Positions 17,813-26,614 of a stretch of DNA of 64,000 bases are shown one piece after another (position 1 is the first letter of the stretch; the number at the start of each line of letters is the position of its first letter). The notes under the pieces were generated by a model. That model did no database searches. It was not told the origin of the DNA and saw nothing but the letters and a program-made list of their open reading frames with translations. This stretch comes from SURF-21 sp964462595. Lineage in GTDB: Bacteria; Actinomycetota; Geothermincolia; Geothermincolales; RBG-13-55-18. The stretch lies in the NCBI GenBank assembly GCA_964462595.1, contig CAYWXM010000030.1:37539-101538 (forward strand). Direction: 5' to 3'. Made by a program: the position numbers and the translations under genes.

Positions 17813-18424
17813 CTATTCCCGCGTCGCGCTCCTCTCCCGGCGGGCTCTCGCCTTGAGGTACTGCTCACGCCAGATGAATGCCCGATAGACCTGGGCGGCC
17901 GCCGCCGCGGCTGCGTAGAGCACGAAGAGCCAGAATATCACGGCGTACCGGTCCAGATCGTAACCGATGAGCACCGCATGCACGAACAGGGCTAGGAAGA
18001 GGAGGTAGTTGAGGCGGTGGATCAGCCGCCATGCCCGGCCGAAGGCCTTGCGGTAGAGAGCGGTGAAGACCACCACCGCGAGCAAGGCGAGCACTCCCAG
18101 GCCTATGGCCACCGCCAAGCCCTGGTAACCCATTATCCCGTAGGCGAGAGCCAGCCCGGCGTGGGTCAAGGCGAGCACCAGCCCGGTCACCCCGCAGGTC
18201 ACGTGGACCCTCTGGACGTTCTTGCCGCCGTATATCCGTCCAAGTCGAGGGCGGAGAGCGCCGGTCACGATGTTCAGGAAGAGAAAGGTGAAGGCCAGCA
18301 TCGCCGCTATACGCAGGGCTAACCATTCCGGAGAGAAGCCTCTCACCCCCGTCAGCAGGACGAAAAGCAGGGGCAAAGCGAGTGCCGCGGCTGCGAGAAG
18401 ACCCAGTCCGGCCCCGGCCGCCAC
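17813..18424 (-). CDS. Ferric reductase-like/YedZ-type haem membrane protein
   Basis: 203 residues, mostly hydrophobic, with about six membrane helices. Histidine pairs suited to bind two haems across the membrane are VHVTCGVTGLVLALTHAG and IHRLNYLLFLALFVHAV. This is the layout of the ferric-reductase-like transmembrane domain, including MsrQ/YedZ. No FAD/NAD domain is attached, so it needs an electron partner. The cytochrome-b5-like lipoprotein gene just upstream on the same strand (55 bases away) is the likely one. Start taken as GTG 18424; the frame is open further upstream without a better start. Confidence 0.75.
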   Translation of the reverse strand: MAAGAGLGLLAAAALALPLLFVLLTGVRGFSPEWLALRIAAMLAFTFLFLNIVTGALRPRLGRIYGGKNVQRVHVTCGVTGLVLALTHAGLALAYGIMGYQGLAVAIGLGVLALLAVVVFTALYRKAFGRAWRLIHRLNYLLFLALFVHAVLIGYDLDRYAVIFWLFVLYAAAAAAAQVYRAFIWREQYLKARARRERSATRE

Positions 18425-18479
18425 CCTGAAGCCCCTGCTGTTCGGGTCTCTTGTTGCCCGCCCCTGGCGTTTGGAGGCG

Positions 18480-18824
18480 CTAATCCTCGAGCCTTCCCAC
18501 TACCGGTATATCGTGGTCCGTGAAGATGGCCTGGCCGTGCGGCGATTGCCCGATCTGCTCGGTCAGGTCCTGGCCGGCCATAGCTTCAAGTTCGCAGGGC
18601 CGGTGATCTCCTTCCGGCCATAGCGGGCTGCCGGTGATATCGTAAACCACTCCGTCAACCGCAACGTAAGCCGACCTGCCGTCCATGCCGTCGAACTCGG
18701 CCAGTTCCTCCAGCGTGAAGACCTTTTCTCCATCCTCCGGAGCCTCCCCGCCCTCCTCACCGCAACCGGCGATGAGCCCGAAGAGCAGCGAGGCCGCGGC
18801 CAGCAACATGAGGATCTTTCTCAT
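18480..18824 (-). CDS. Lipoprotein with cytochrome b5-like domain
   Basis: 114 residues. A signal peptide ends in the lipobox LIAGC (C21), so the protein should be lipid-anchored outside the membrane. Residues 35-110 carry FTLEELAEFDGMDGRSAYVA, then GVVYDITGSPLW and GDHRPCELEAMAG, which match the cytochrome-b5-like haem/steroid-binding fold found in small bacterial proteins. It is followed on the same strand by the haem membrane protein, and a two-gene electron-transfer unit across the membrane is a reasonable reading. Whether it binds haem cannot be decided from the sequence alone. Confidence 0.8.
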   Translation of the reverse strand: MRKILMLLAAASLLFGLIAGCGEEGGEAPEDGEKVFTLEELAEFDGMDGRSAYVAVDGVVYDITGSPLWPEGDHRPCELEAMAGQDLTEQIGQSPHGQAIFTDHDIPVVGRLED

Positions 18825-18977
18825 CTTTCACCCCCTTAAATCGGTATTATCACATAACACTCCAGATATCATGGTTTTACCCCCAACGAAAAGATTGAAA
18901 CATCAACGAACCCGGTTTCCGCTTTTTCCCATGATGCTCCCACCCGATATGGTATGTAAAACGCCCTCCTGGGCATG

Positions 18978-19222
18978 TGTTCGGCGAGACCCCACGACTT
19001 TTCCTACGACGATTGGCACCGCGTCATCGACATCAACCTTTTAGGAGTGGTTCACGGGGTGCCGATGCCATTGTGCGCGGCATTGAACGCAACAAAGCGA
19101 TCATCACCGCAGCGGCGGAGGCCAAGCTCTTGTGGTATATACAGCGGTTCAGCCCCGGCTTGGTGAGGGCGCTCTTCAGCCGGGGATTCTCCGGAGCGAT
19201 GCGAAAAGCAAAGACCTGCTGA
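18978..19222 (+). pseudogene. Broken short-chain dehydrogenase (SDR) gene
   Basis: Two SDR pieces lie in different frames. The first (about 18990-19055) reads SYDDWHRVIDINLLGVVHGV, a typical mid-SDR segment. The second (about 19055-19222, two bases out of frame) reads GADAIVRGIERNKAIITAAA and then LLWYIQRFSPGLVRALFSRG, a typical SDR C-terminus. The N-terminal NAD site and the central catalytic Ser-Tyr-Lys region are missing, so about 100 residues have been lost on each side of the first piece. Two intact SDR genes lie about 1.4 kb away and may be relatives. The 18825-18977 region before it shows nothing else. Confidence 0.65.
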
Positions 19223-19224
19223 CC

Positions 19225-20373
19225 TTATTCCACCGTGACGCTCTCGGGAAGCTTCCTGGTCAGGATGTCCGCCGCTTCCTCCACCATCTCCTCGAGGACC
19301 TGCGCGGCAGGCTTGATCTCCCTGATGATGCCGGATATCTGTCCCGCGAAGCCGCCGATGTATTCGTCCTTGTCGGCCTTTATAAACGGGCTCAGCAGGG
19401 ACGAGGCTATCAGCATCTGCAGGGGGAACGGCAAGGGCTGCAGGCCGGATTCCTCCCAGGACACCATGAACTGGCTGTAGATGGAACGCAGAGTCTTTCC
19501 CGTGAACATGGTGCTCACCTTGGTGTCCTCGTCGGTGGCCTGGAGGATGTGCTGCTTGATGGATTCCGGGGCTCCTCCCTCGTTGGTAGCGAGGAAGCGC
19601 GTCCCCACCCATACGCCGGCACAACCCATGGCCAGCGCCGCTGCCAGGCCGCGGCCGTCGCCGATGCCGCCGGCCGCCAGCACGGGCACGGGGTAGGCGG
19701 CGTCTATGCAGCCGGGCACCAATGCCATGGTGCCTATCCTGCCCGTGTGCCCTCCCGCCTCGTGGCCCTGTGCCACCAGGAGGTCGATGCCGGAATCCGC
19801 CATGCGCTTGGCGTTCTTGATGTTGCCGGTGATGCCCAGCACCTTCATACCGATCGCGTGGGCGTCCTCCACCATGAAGCCGGGGTTGCCGAGCCCGGCG
19901 CAGAAAAGTGGCACCTTCTCCTCCAGGCATACCCTCACCGCCTCGTGGGGCATGGTGGGGGTCATCCTCATGTCCACCATGATCTCTACGTGCGGCAGGT
20001 CCAGGTCCGCCTTCATCTTGGCGATGAAATCCTGGTGGGACTGGGGCAGGCTCTTTATAAGCTCGTCCAGGGAGACCTTCCCGGACCCGCCGGCGTCGGG
20101 CAGCTCCGTGAGGTTCTTGGGCAGCAGCAGGTCCACACCGTAGGGTTTGTCCGTGCGGGACTTGATCTCGCGTATGGCGTCGCGCATCTCCTCGATGGAA
20201 TAGCCGCTAGCCCCCAACACCCCCATGCCGCCGGCCTCCGATACGGCAACGACCAGGTCCACCGGCGCTCCGGTTTCCTCCCCCAGCAGGTTCGGCCCCA
20301 TGCCCGCGCTGAGAATGGGATATTCGATGCCCAGCATGTCGCACATCTTCGTTCTAAGCACTCGCTTGCCCAT
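19225..20373 (-). CDS. Nitronate monooxygenase / NAD(P)H flavin oxidoreductase family
   Basis: About 382 residues from ATG 20373, with AAGGGG 6 bases upstream. The TIM-barrel motifs are EYPILSAGMGPNLLGEE near the start, GLGNPGFMVEDAHAIGMKV in the middle, and the FMN-binding VAQGHEAGGHTGRIGTMAL and PVLAAGGIGDGRGLAAALAM. The AQGxEAGGH segment is the mark of the 2-nitropropane dioxygenase/enoyl-reductase FabK-like family. Substrates range from alkyl nitronates to enoyl-ACP or quinones. It is a single gene, divergent from the SDR pair. A role in detoxification is likelier than lipid synthesis, but not proven. Confidence 0.88.
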   Translation of the reverse strand: MGKRVLRTKMCDMLGIEYPILSAGMGPNLLGEETGAPVDLVVAVSEAGGMGVLGASGYSIEEMRDAIREIKSRTDKPYGVDLLLPKNLTELPDAGGSGKVSLDELIKSLPQSHQDFIAKMKADLDLPHVEIMVDMRMTPTMPHEAVRVCLEEKVPLFCAGLGNPGFMVEDAHAIGMKVLGITGNIKNAKRMADSGIDLLVAQGHEAGGHTGRIGTMALVPGCIDAAYPVPVLAAGGIGDGRGLAAALAMGCAGVWVGTRFLATNEGGAPESIKQHILQATDEDTKVSTMFTGKTLRSIYSQFMVSWEESGLQPLPFPLQMLIASSLLSPFIKADKDEYIGGFAGQISGIIREIKPAAQVLEEMVEEAADILTRKLPESVTVE

Positions 20374-20636
20374 GACTGCCCCTTTCGTCCGAGAACAACA
20401 GGCCATCCCGCGGAGAAACATCAGGCGTGAGTCCCTCCCCGCCGATCCGATTCCTAATCATTATAAACTCGAAACATACCAACCTGAAGTAAAAGATCCG
20501 GGCGGCGATATGCGGGGGACGGGCACTCTTATCCGGGCCGACCTGGGTGTGGTAGGTTATTAGCATAATCGGTTCGGCGAGTGCATTATGTTTTTGGCCA
20601 GGCATTGTTTTTCTCTGCTCGAAAAAAGGGGGTAGC

Positions 20637-21488
20637 ATGTATTCACTTGATGCGAAGAGGGCGGTCATAACCGGGGCGGGCTCGGGACTCGGCCGCTCGC
20701 TGGCGACCGCGCTGGCCGGCGAAGGGTGGAGGATCGGCTTGGTGGACATAAATGACACCGGAGCCGCCGAGACGCTGCAGATGGTGGAAAGGTCCGGTGG
20801 CTCGGGGGAGGTCTTTCACGCAGACGTAACCGCGCCGGAGGATGTCGCGGCCATGGCCGAGCATTTCTTCTCTGATTGGGGCGGGGTGGACCTGCTCATC
20901 AACAACGCGGGCGTGGTCGTCGCGGGCATAGTTGGAGATGTCCCCCTGGAGGACTGGAGATGGGTGTTCGACGCCAACTTCTGGGGCATGCTTTACGGCT
21001 GCCATGAGTTTATCCCCCGCATGAGGGCCCAGGGAGGAGGATACATAGTGAACACGGCATCCTCCGCCGGATTGCTCTCACCCTCGGAGACGGCCCCTTA
21101 CAACACCACCAAGGCGGCGGTGGTCTCACTCTCGGAGACGCTGAGGATGGAGGTGGCGCCGCACAACATAGGCGTCACGGTGGCTTGCCCCATGTACTTC
21201 AACAGCAACCTCCTGGAGAAGGCGAGATATTCGGACAGGTGGCAGTCGGAGTTCTTTCAGAGCTCGTTTAGAAATGCCAGGATGGGTTCCGACGAGGTGG
21301 CGCGGAGGATAATCGCGGCGGTGAAGAAGGACAAGCTCTACGCGATCCCCCAGTTGCCGGGCAAGATCTTGTGGCTGAACAAGCGTCTGACCCCCGGCAA
21401 ATATTACGATCTGTTGAGGTTCCTGAACCGGCACGGCACTTTGAGGCCGCTCATGGATACGCTCGTGCGCCTGGGGTTGCTGCAATGA
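20637..21488 (+). CDS. Short-chain dehydrogenase/reductase, copy 1 of a tandem pair
   Basis: 283 residues. NAD(P) site VITGAGSGLGRSLATALA (residues 10-27), NNAGVVVAG, and the catalytic Ser and Tyr-x3-Lys in NTASSAG and PYNTTKAAVVSL. It acts on an unknown alcohol or ketone. The C-terminal 40 residues (LWLNKRLTPGKYYDLLRFLN and on) are longer than in minimal SDRs and are shared with the next gene. The two lie about 100 bases apart on one strand and are alike from end to end, so they arose by tandem duplication. ATG 20637 follows AAAAGGGGG. Confidence 0.93.
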   Translation: MYSLDAKRAVITGAGSGLGRSLATALAGEGWRIGLVDINDTGAAETLQMVERSGGSGEVFHADVTAPEDVAAMAEHFFSDWGGVDLLINNAGVVVAGIVGDVPLEDWRWVFDANFWGMLYGCHEFIPRMRAQGGGYIVNTASSAGLLSPSETAPYNTTKAAVVSLSETLRMEVAPHNIGVTVACPMYFNSNLLEKARYSDRWQSEFFQSSFRNARMGSDEVARRIIAAVKKDKLYAIPQLPGKILWLNKRLTPGKYYDLLRFLNRHGTLRPLMDTLVRLGLLQ

Positions 21489-21585
21489 CCTGGATCGTGG
21501 AGCACGGAAAAAACGGCACGCCCATGTATTCGAACGGGTGGTTTGGCAAGGCACGGTCATGGGGATGGATGGAGAGGGGCACGGC

Positions 21586-22437
21586 ATGAAAAAACTGGAC
21601 GGCAAGAGTGCGGTGATCACGGGCGCGGCGTCCGGGCTGGGGAGGTCCCTGGCCCTTGCCCTGGCGCGAAAGGGGTGCCGCATCGGCGTGGTGGATATCG
21701 ACACGGGGGGAGCCGAAGAGACCCTGGAGATGGTGAAAGGGGCTGGAGGCAGCGGAGAGATATATTTCCTCGACGTCAGCGTGCCCAAAGATTGGGAGGT
21801 CATGGCGGAGCATTTTTTCTGTAACTGGGGAGGCGTGGACCTTCTGGTCAACAACGCCGGGGTGGTGTCGGCCGGCATCGTGGGCGATATACCTCTCGAG
21901 GACTGGGAGTGGATCTTCAGCGTCAACTTCTGGGGCATGCTCTACGGGTGCCATACCTTCATACCGCGCATGAAGGAGCAGGGTGGGGGGCATATAATGA
22001 ACGTCGCCTCCTCTGCCGGTATCCTTTCCATGATGGAGATGGCTCCCTATAACACCACCAAGGCCGCGGTGGTGTCCCTTACGGAGACCCTGAAAATGGA
22101 ACTCGCGCCGGACGGTATCGGGGTGACGGTGCTGTGCCCCATGTTCTTCAATACCCACCTCCTGGACGGCATGAGATACACGGACAAGTTCGAAACCGAT
22201 TTCGCCCACACTACCTTCGAATACGCCAGGATGACCTCCGAGAAGGTGGCGGAGGCGTCCCTGCAGGCGATAGAAAAGGGCAGGCTGTACTGCATCCCGC
22301 AGGCATCCGGCAGGGTATACTGGGCGATAAAGCGTCTAAACCCCGATACCTTCCACGGGTCCCTGGCATTCCTCAACCGCCGAAGCTGGGGAAAATCCCT
22401 CTTCATATGGATGGCGCGCAAGGGCATGCTGCAGTAA
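21586..22437 (+). CDS. Short-chain dehydrogenase/reductase, copy 2 of a tandem pair
   Basis: About 283 residues from ATG 21586 (AGAGGGGC upstream). It carries VITGAASGLGRSLALALA, NNAGVVSAG, NVASSAG and PYNTTKAAVVSLTET, so all catalytic residues are present. It keeps the same LEDW-x-W-x-F-x3-NFWGMLYGCH segment and the same extended C-terminus as copy 1. The two have drifted in the substrate loop (residues about 185-220), which suggests related but different substrates. It is followed by a saccharopine-dehydrogenase-like gene 82 bases later on the same strand. Confidence 0.93.
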   Translation: MKKLDGKSAVITGAASGLGRSLALALARKGCRIGVVDIDTGGAEETLEMVKGAGGSGEIYFLDVSVPKDWEVMAEHFFCNWGGVDLLVNNAGVVSAGIVGDIPLEDWEWIFSVNFWGMLYGCHTFIPRMKEQGGGHIMNVASSAGILSMMEMAPYNTTKAAVVSLTETLKMELAPDGIGVTVLCPMFFNTHLLDGMRYTDKFETDFAHTTFEYARMTSEKVAEASLQAIEKGRLYCIPQASGRVYWAIKRLNPDTFHGSLAFLNRRSWGKSLFIWMARKGMLQ

Positions 22438-22519
22438 AAGACAGGCTACCTGGCCCCGTTTCGGGCATGGGGGCCGCCCGGTTTCAGGTGGCGCGATCGT
22501 GCGTCAACGGAGGTGGACG

Positions 22520-23791
22520 ATGTACAGGATAACCATAATAGGTGGAGCTGGGGACATGGCACAGGTGGCGGCGAAGACCTTCATGTCTCAGATGGGAGAT
22601 GTCCGCCTGGTGCTGGCGGACTACGACCTCGCCAAGGCCGAGAAGGTGGCGGCGTCGTTCGCTTCTTCCCGCGTGGAGGCGGCGTTTGCCGATATCTACG
22701 ATCCGCCTGAGCTGCGCGATGCGATAAGGGGCAGCGACCTGGTGGCCAACTGCACCGGCCCCTACTACCGCACCGGCCGCCCGGTTGTCGAGGCCTGCAT
22801 GGACGAAAAGGTGGACTACATCGATCTGGGCGACGACGAGGAGTCCGCCCGGGAGCTGCTCGATATGCACGAGAAAGCACGGGAAGCGGGCATCACCGCG
22901 CTCATCTGTTGCGGAGTGGCGCCGGGGTTGGTCAACGTAGTCGCACGCGAGTGCGCCCGGCAATTGGACGAGATCGAGAATATCGACCTGGCCTGGGTCA
23001 CCGGCTCTACGCCGCCAAAGCAGGGCAAGGAGAAGAGCGGCGCCGCGGTGATCGAGCACATGGTCCATGCCTGCATGGGCAATTGCGGCACCATCAGGGA
23101 GGAGAAACGAGTGGAGATACCGTCCTTCCGCATCGGGCATGTTCTGGAGTTTCCCGAGCCTCTGGGCAGATACAAGCTCTTCGAGCTGGGACACGCAGAA
23201 GTAGCTACCATGCCCCGCTATTTCCCGGGAGTGAAGACCGTCCGCACCATGGGCGCCCTCTATCCCCCTTATCTCAACGGCGTCTTTCGCGGCATAGCGA
23301 AAGCCGTGGACAAGGGCGAAGTGGAGATGAAGGACGCGGTGAGCTTCCTCCTCGCCCTGGACGCGGGAGGGAACCCTCGCGGTTTCAGGCTGTACCTCAG
23401 CGCGCTGGGGGGAGTGGTTTCGCAGGGCTTGCGGGGGGACCTGAAGACCCGCGATTTCTACGCCTTCCTCAAGGAAGTGGCCGGTAAGCCTTCCGGACAT
23501 CCCATAGGCGCCGTCATGGTGGCGGTGGAAGGGACAAAGGACGGCAAGAGGCTGCGTATTCAGGCCGCTCATGCCGGTTACCAGGGAGGTCCGGAGGGCG
23601 GCCTGGATATGGACGACTGGACCGGCACCCCCCTGGCAGTCTTCGCCTCCATGCTCCTCGATGGCTTGATCGAGGACAAGGGGGTCCTGTCACCCGAAGC
23701 CTGCGTGGATCCCGCCGAATTCACAAGGCGCATGGCCGCGGCCATGCCCGGCGCGGAAGAAGCCATGCAGCTGGAGGTAGCGGAGCTCTGA
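22520..23791 (+). CDS. Saccharopine dehydrogenase-like NAD(P)-binding protein
   Basis: About 423 residues from ATG 22520, preceded by GGAGGTGGACG. The N-terminal Rossmann fold has ITIIGGAGDMAQVAAKTFMS (GxGxxG), followed by VRLVLADYDLAKAEKVAAS and VANCTGPYYRTGRPVVEAC, as in saccharopine-dehydrogenase NADP-binding domains. CGVAPGLVNVVARECARQL follows. Family members reduce imines, lysine-derived or carboxynorspermidine-like compounds, or act on lipids. The neighbours give no pathway, though co-orientation with the tandem SDR genes suggests shared redox chemistry on one substrate family. Confidence 0.85.
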   Translation: MYRITIIGGAGDMAQVAAKTFMSQMGDVRLVLADYDLAKAEKVAASFASSRVEAAFADIYDPPELRDAIRGSDLVANCTGPYYRTGRPVVEACMDEKVDYIDLGDDEESARELLDMHEKAREAGITALICCGVAPGLVNVVARECARQLDEIENIDLAWVTGSTPPKQGKEKSGAAVIEHMVHACMGNCGTIREEKRVEIPSFRIGHVLEFPEPLGRYKLFELGHAEVATMPRYFPGVKTVRTMGALYPPYLNGVFRGIAKAVDKGEVEMKDAVSFLLALDAGGNPRGFRLYLSALGGVVSQGLRGDLKTRDFYAFLKEVAGKPSGHPIGAVMVAVEGTKDGKRLRIQAAHAGYQGGPEGGLDMDDWTGTPLAVFASMLLDGLIEDKGVLSPEACVDPAEFTRRMAAAMPGAEEAMQLEVAEL

Positions 23792-23864
23792 GCCACGGCC
23801 AAACATCATGCCGGGGTTGACCCAGCCCCTTACGGGTAAGCGTCGTTGTTGCTAAAATCGTACG

Positions 23865-24992
23865 ATGATGAGAAAAAGTGTTACAAAGGTCGCGCCGACA
23901 AAGCTGGTCCTTGATCTTCTTCTTGCCGTTGGCCTCTCTCTCGTACTGGTCCTGGCGCCCCTCGCGGGCATGGAATCAGCGCGTGGCGAGTGGAGCGGCG
24001 GGCACGACGTCATGGGTGCGGAAGCTCCCCGCGAGGAATGGTTCTTCGCCGAGGGCTGCTCCCGCGAGGGCTTCGATACCTGGCTCTGTCTGCAGAACCC
24101 CACGGATGAGGCCGCCCGCTGCGACATCAGCTACTACTGCGGCGACGGCACGACCGAGGAGAGAGTGGGCATCGGCCTGGCACCCAACTCCCGCTCCACC
24201 ATACCCGTGCACGAAACCGGCCTGGGCCTGGGGCGCGCGACATGCGCACGCGGCGACTTCTCCATTGCGGTGCGCACCACCAACGGCGTGCCCATCGTCG
24301 CCGAGCGCCCCATGTACTTCCGCTACCGCAGCGCGCAGCCGGAGTGGATGTGCGTGGACCGTGACGAGCTCGTACGTTCGCTGGGAACTGTGGAGATACA
24401 CAACGGCATTACCTCGCAGAGGCGCGTAGCCCTGACCTTCGATGCCGAGCAGGACCGGGCCGCCACTACCGCTATCCTCGACGCCCTCAAATCCTGCAAC
24501 GTCCACTGCACTTTCTTCGTGCTCGGCGGATACGCGGACCAGTACCCGGACCTGGTGAAACGCATGGCAGACGAGGGACACGAGGTGGCCAGCCATTCCT
24601 ACAGCCACCCTGATTTCAGCCTTTCTTCCGCAGAGAGGCGCCGGGCCGAGATCCTTTCCGCGGAGGCTGCGATCTCCCGCATAACCGGGTATTCGCCCCG
24701 GCCGTATTTCCGCTTTCCCTACGGGTCCAGGAACGCTGCCGCCCTCGCGCAGCTCAATTCCATGGGGTACATCAGTGTATACTGGAACGTCGACCCCACC
24801 GATTATTCAGGCATATCCGCAAGCGTACTCCATTCGCGCGTCATGTCCGGGGTAAGGCCGGGGGCCATCGTGGTCATGCACACCGTATATGCTTCACAGA
24901 AGGCTGGCGCGCTGCCCGCTATCATCCGCGACCTGCGCGCCTCCGGCTACGAGCCCGTGACCGTGACCGAAGTCCTCTTGCAGGATGACTGA
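23865..24992 (+). CDS. Secreted polysaccharide deacetylase (NodB domain) with N-terminal beta domain
   Basis: 375 residues. The N-terminus has a membrane/signal segment (about residues 14-36). Residues 55-165 begin EEWFFAEGCSREGFDTWLCL and read like a beta-sandwich module seen before surface proteins. Residues 185-375 are a NodB deacetylase: RVALTFDAEQD (catalytic region), SHSYSHPD (zinc histidines), YFRFPYGSRN, and GAIVVMHTVY. The usual TFDD is TFDA here, a known variant. These enzymes remove acetyl groups from peptidoglycan or other glycans outside the cell. It is a single gene with no clear partner nearby. Confidence 0.85.
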   Translation: MMRKSVTKVAPTKLVLDLLLAVGLSLVLVLAPLAGMESARGEWSGGHDVMGAEAPREEWFFAEGCSREGFDTWLCLQNPTDEAARCDISYYCGDGTTEERVGIGLAPNSRSTIPVHETGLGLGRATCARGDFSIAVRTTNGVPIVAERPMYFRYRSAQPEWMCVDRDELVRSLGTVEIHNGITSQRRVALTFDAEQDRAATTAILDALKSCNVHCTFFVLGGYADQYPDLVKRMADEGHEVASHSYSHPDFSLSSAERRRAEILSAEAAISRITGYSPRPYFRFPYGSRNAAALAQLNSMGYISVYWNVDPTDYSGISASVLHSRVMSGVRPGAIVVMHTVYASQKAGALPAIIRDLRASGYEPVTVTEVLLQDD

Positions 24993-25406
24993 GGGGCATG
25001 CCTCACTGTCGTGCTGCCTCCGCAAATACTCCGTGCCAACCCCTCACAGCGCTCCAGTCTCCCGGGGAGTACTATTTCACGGACGGCCAAGGACGCGATG
25101 ATCGTCCCCTCCGCGCCCGCCCCGAGCCATATGTATTGTCTATATCATTTACCAATATATGTAATCATGTTCTTATAGAGTTTGGCCTCGAGCTTATGCG
25201 CAGCGGAAAGCGCAGGCGGGAGCCCGGGACACACGCAGGGCGGCCGTATCTGGCTGCGAAGGGTTAAGCGTGGTTCCAGGCCTGGTTACCGGGCCTTCTT
25301 ATGAAAAGAAGCCTACCTGTCGATAAAAAATCGAAGGGCGATATTCTGCGGCGACAACCGGCTGCAAAAACCACGATATGATTACCCTAATACCTGTTGC
25401 AGGGTG
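24993..25406. other. Intergenic region with AT-rich segment and hairpin
   Basis: No coding frame is convincing here. An AT-rich run at about 25130-25190 stands out from the GC-rich surroundings and could hold a promoter for the histidine kinase. A hairpin at 25279-25295 (7-bp stem GGCCTGG/CCGGGCC, one G-T pair, loop TTA) is followed by TTCTT and looks like a weak terminator or attenuator ahead of the kinase gene. Confidence 0.4.
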
Positions 25407-26357
25407 ATGAGCGTGAAAGACGAGAAAAGAGCGCTCGGCAAACTCCTTGACGAACTGGAGGATCTGCGCCAGCAGGTCCGGCGCTGTGAAGAGCGGGACA
25501 TGCAATACCCGCGTGTCGAGATAGTGCCCGAAACGCACGCGGACGAGTCGGGAGAGCAGAGAAAATTCCTGGAAGAACTGGTAGAGGACCGCACGCTGCA
25601 GGTCATGATGACCAACGAAAGGCTGCAGAACGAGATAGCAGAGCGAGCGGTGATAGAGGAGCAACTTCGCGCTCGCAACGACGAACTTGAGGCCTTCGCC
25701 CGCACCGTCTCGCACGATCTGCGCAATTCCACGTCCATAATCGAGGGATACGCGAGAGTCGCCCAGAAGCAGCAGGGAGAGATACTGCGGGAATGCCTGG
25801 ATAAGATAATCTACCTGACTCAGCGCATGGGGAATTTCATCGAGTCCCTTCTGGCGTACTCCGAAGCGGGCCGGCCTGAGGGAAGCCCGGTTGCCGTGAA
25901 CCCGAAAGAACTGCTCGGCGAGATACTGGCGGAGAGGGAAAACGAGATAGCCGCCGGGAATGTCGAGGTGCTGGTGGAAGAAGACCTCCCGGCCGTGAGG
26001 GTCGATCCTCTAAGGCTGCAACAGGTGTATATCAACCTGCTCGATAACGCGCTCAAATACATGGGCGATACTCGCAGCCCGAGGGTTGTTTGCGGTGCGG
26101 AAGTGGATGAATGCGTGGTGAAATTCCATGTCGCCGATAACGGCATAGGTATCCCCGCGGCGGACCACGACAAGGTATTCGAGCCTTTTGAGCGCCTGAA
26201 CAGCGAGGACTATTATGGCCTGGGAATCGGTCTTTCCACTGTGAAGCGCGCGGTGGAAGGCTGGGGCGGTGAGGTCTGGGTGGAATCGTCCCCCGGCCGC
26301 GGAGCGACCTTTTTCTTCACCATCCCTATAGGGAGAGGAAAGGCTGGCCGGTTCTGA
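25407..26357 (+). CDS. Soluble sensor histidine kinase
   Basis: About 316 residues from ATG 25407 (GTG 25404 also possible; ribosome site weak). Residues 1-95 are charged and helical (coiled-coil like), with no membrane segment and no PAS domain that I can recognise. The H-box is RTVSHDLRNSTSIIEGYARV (H103). The ATPase part has NLLDNALKYMGD, DNGIGIP, FEPFERLNS and GLGIGLSTVKRAVEGWGGE. So it is a complete phosphotransfer kinase, likely cytoplasmic. No response regulator is adjacent; the single-domain one at 59187 is far away. It could report to the surface-protein region that follows. Confidence 0.92.
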   Translation: MSVKDEKRALGKLLDELEDLRQQVRRCEERDMQYPRVEIVPETHADESGEQRKFLEELVEDRTLQVMMTNERLQNEIAERAVIEEQLRARNDELEAFARTVSHDLRNSTSIIEGYARVAQKQQGEILRECLDKIIYLTQRMGNFIESLLAYSEAGRPEGSPVAVNPKELLGEILAERENEIAAGNVEVLVEEDLPAVRVDPLRLQQVYINLLDNALKYMGDTRSPRVVCGAEVDECVVKFHVADNGIGIPAADHDKVFEPFERLNSEDYYGLGIGLSTVKRAVEGWGGEVWVESSPGRGATFFFTIPIGRGKAGRF

Positions 26358-26614
26358 GAGGTCTCGCGCAACCGGTTCAGCCCGCGTCCAAACGGCTCCT
26401 TAATTCCCATATCATACTCTTCTCATCATCCATGCCAGGACCTCCCCCTGCTTGATCTGCGCTTCGTGGATCGCCGTCGGCCCCGAAGGGGTCTAAGGCA
26501 ACGCGTGAGCATCGCGTGTCCGCCCCTGGACGGCGGCTGCGCGGGAATCCCGGGATTCGCACGTATATACACAACATGGAGGACGTAGCGTTTGGCCGGG
26601 AAGGGGTCGCCGAT

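Noticed and set aside
25195..25300. Cyclic-di-GMP (GEMM) riboswitch ahead of the histidine kinase
   Set aside because: GGTTACC and a GC hairpin are reminiscent, but the conserved CGCACAGGGCAAACC-like core is absent.
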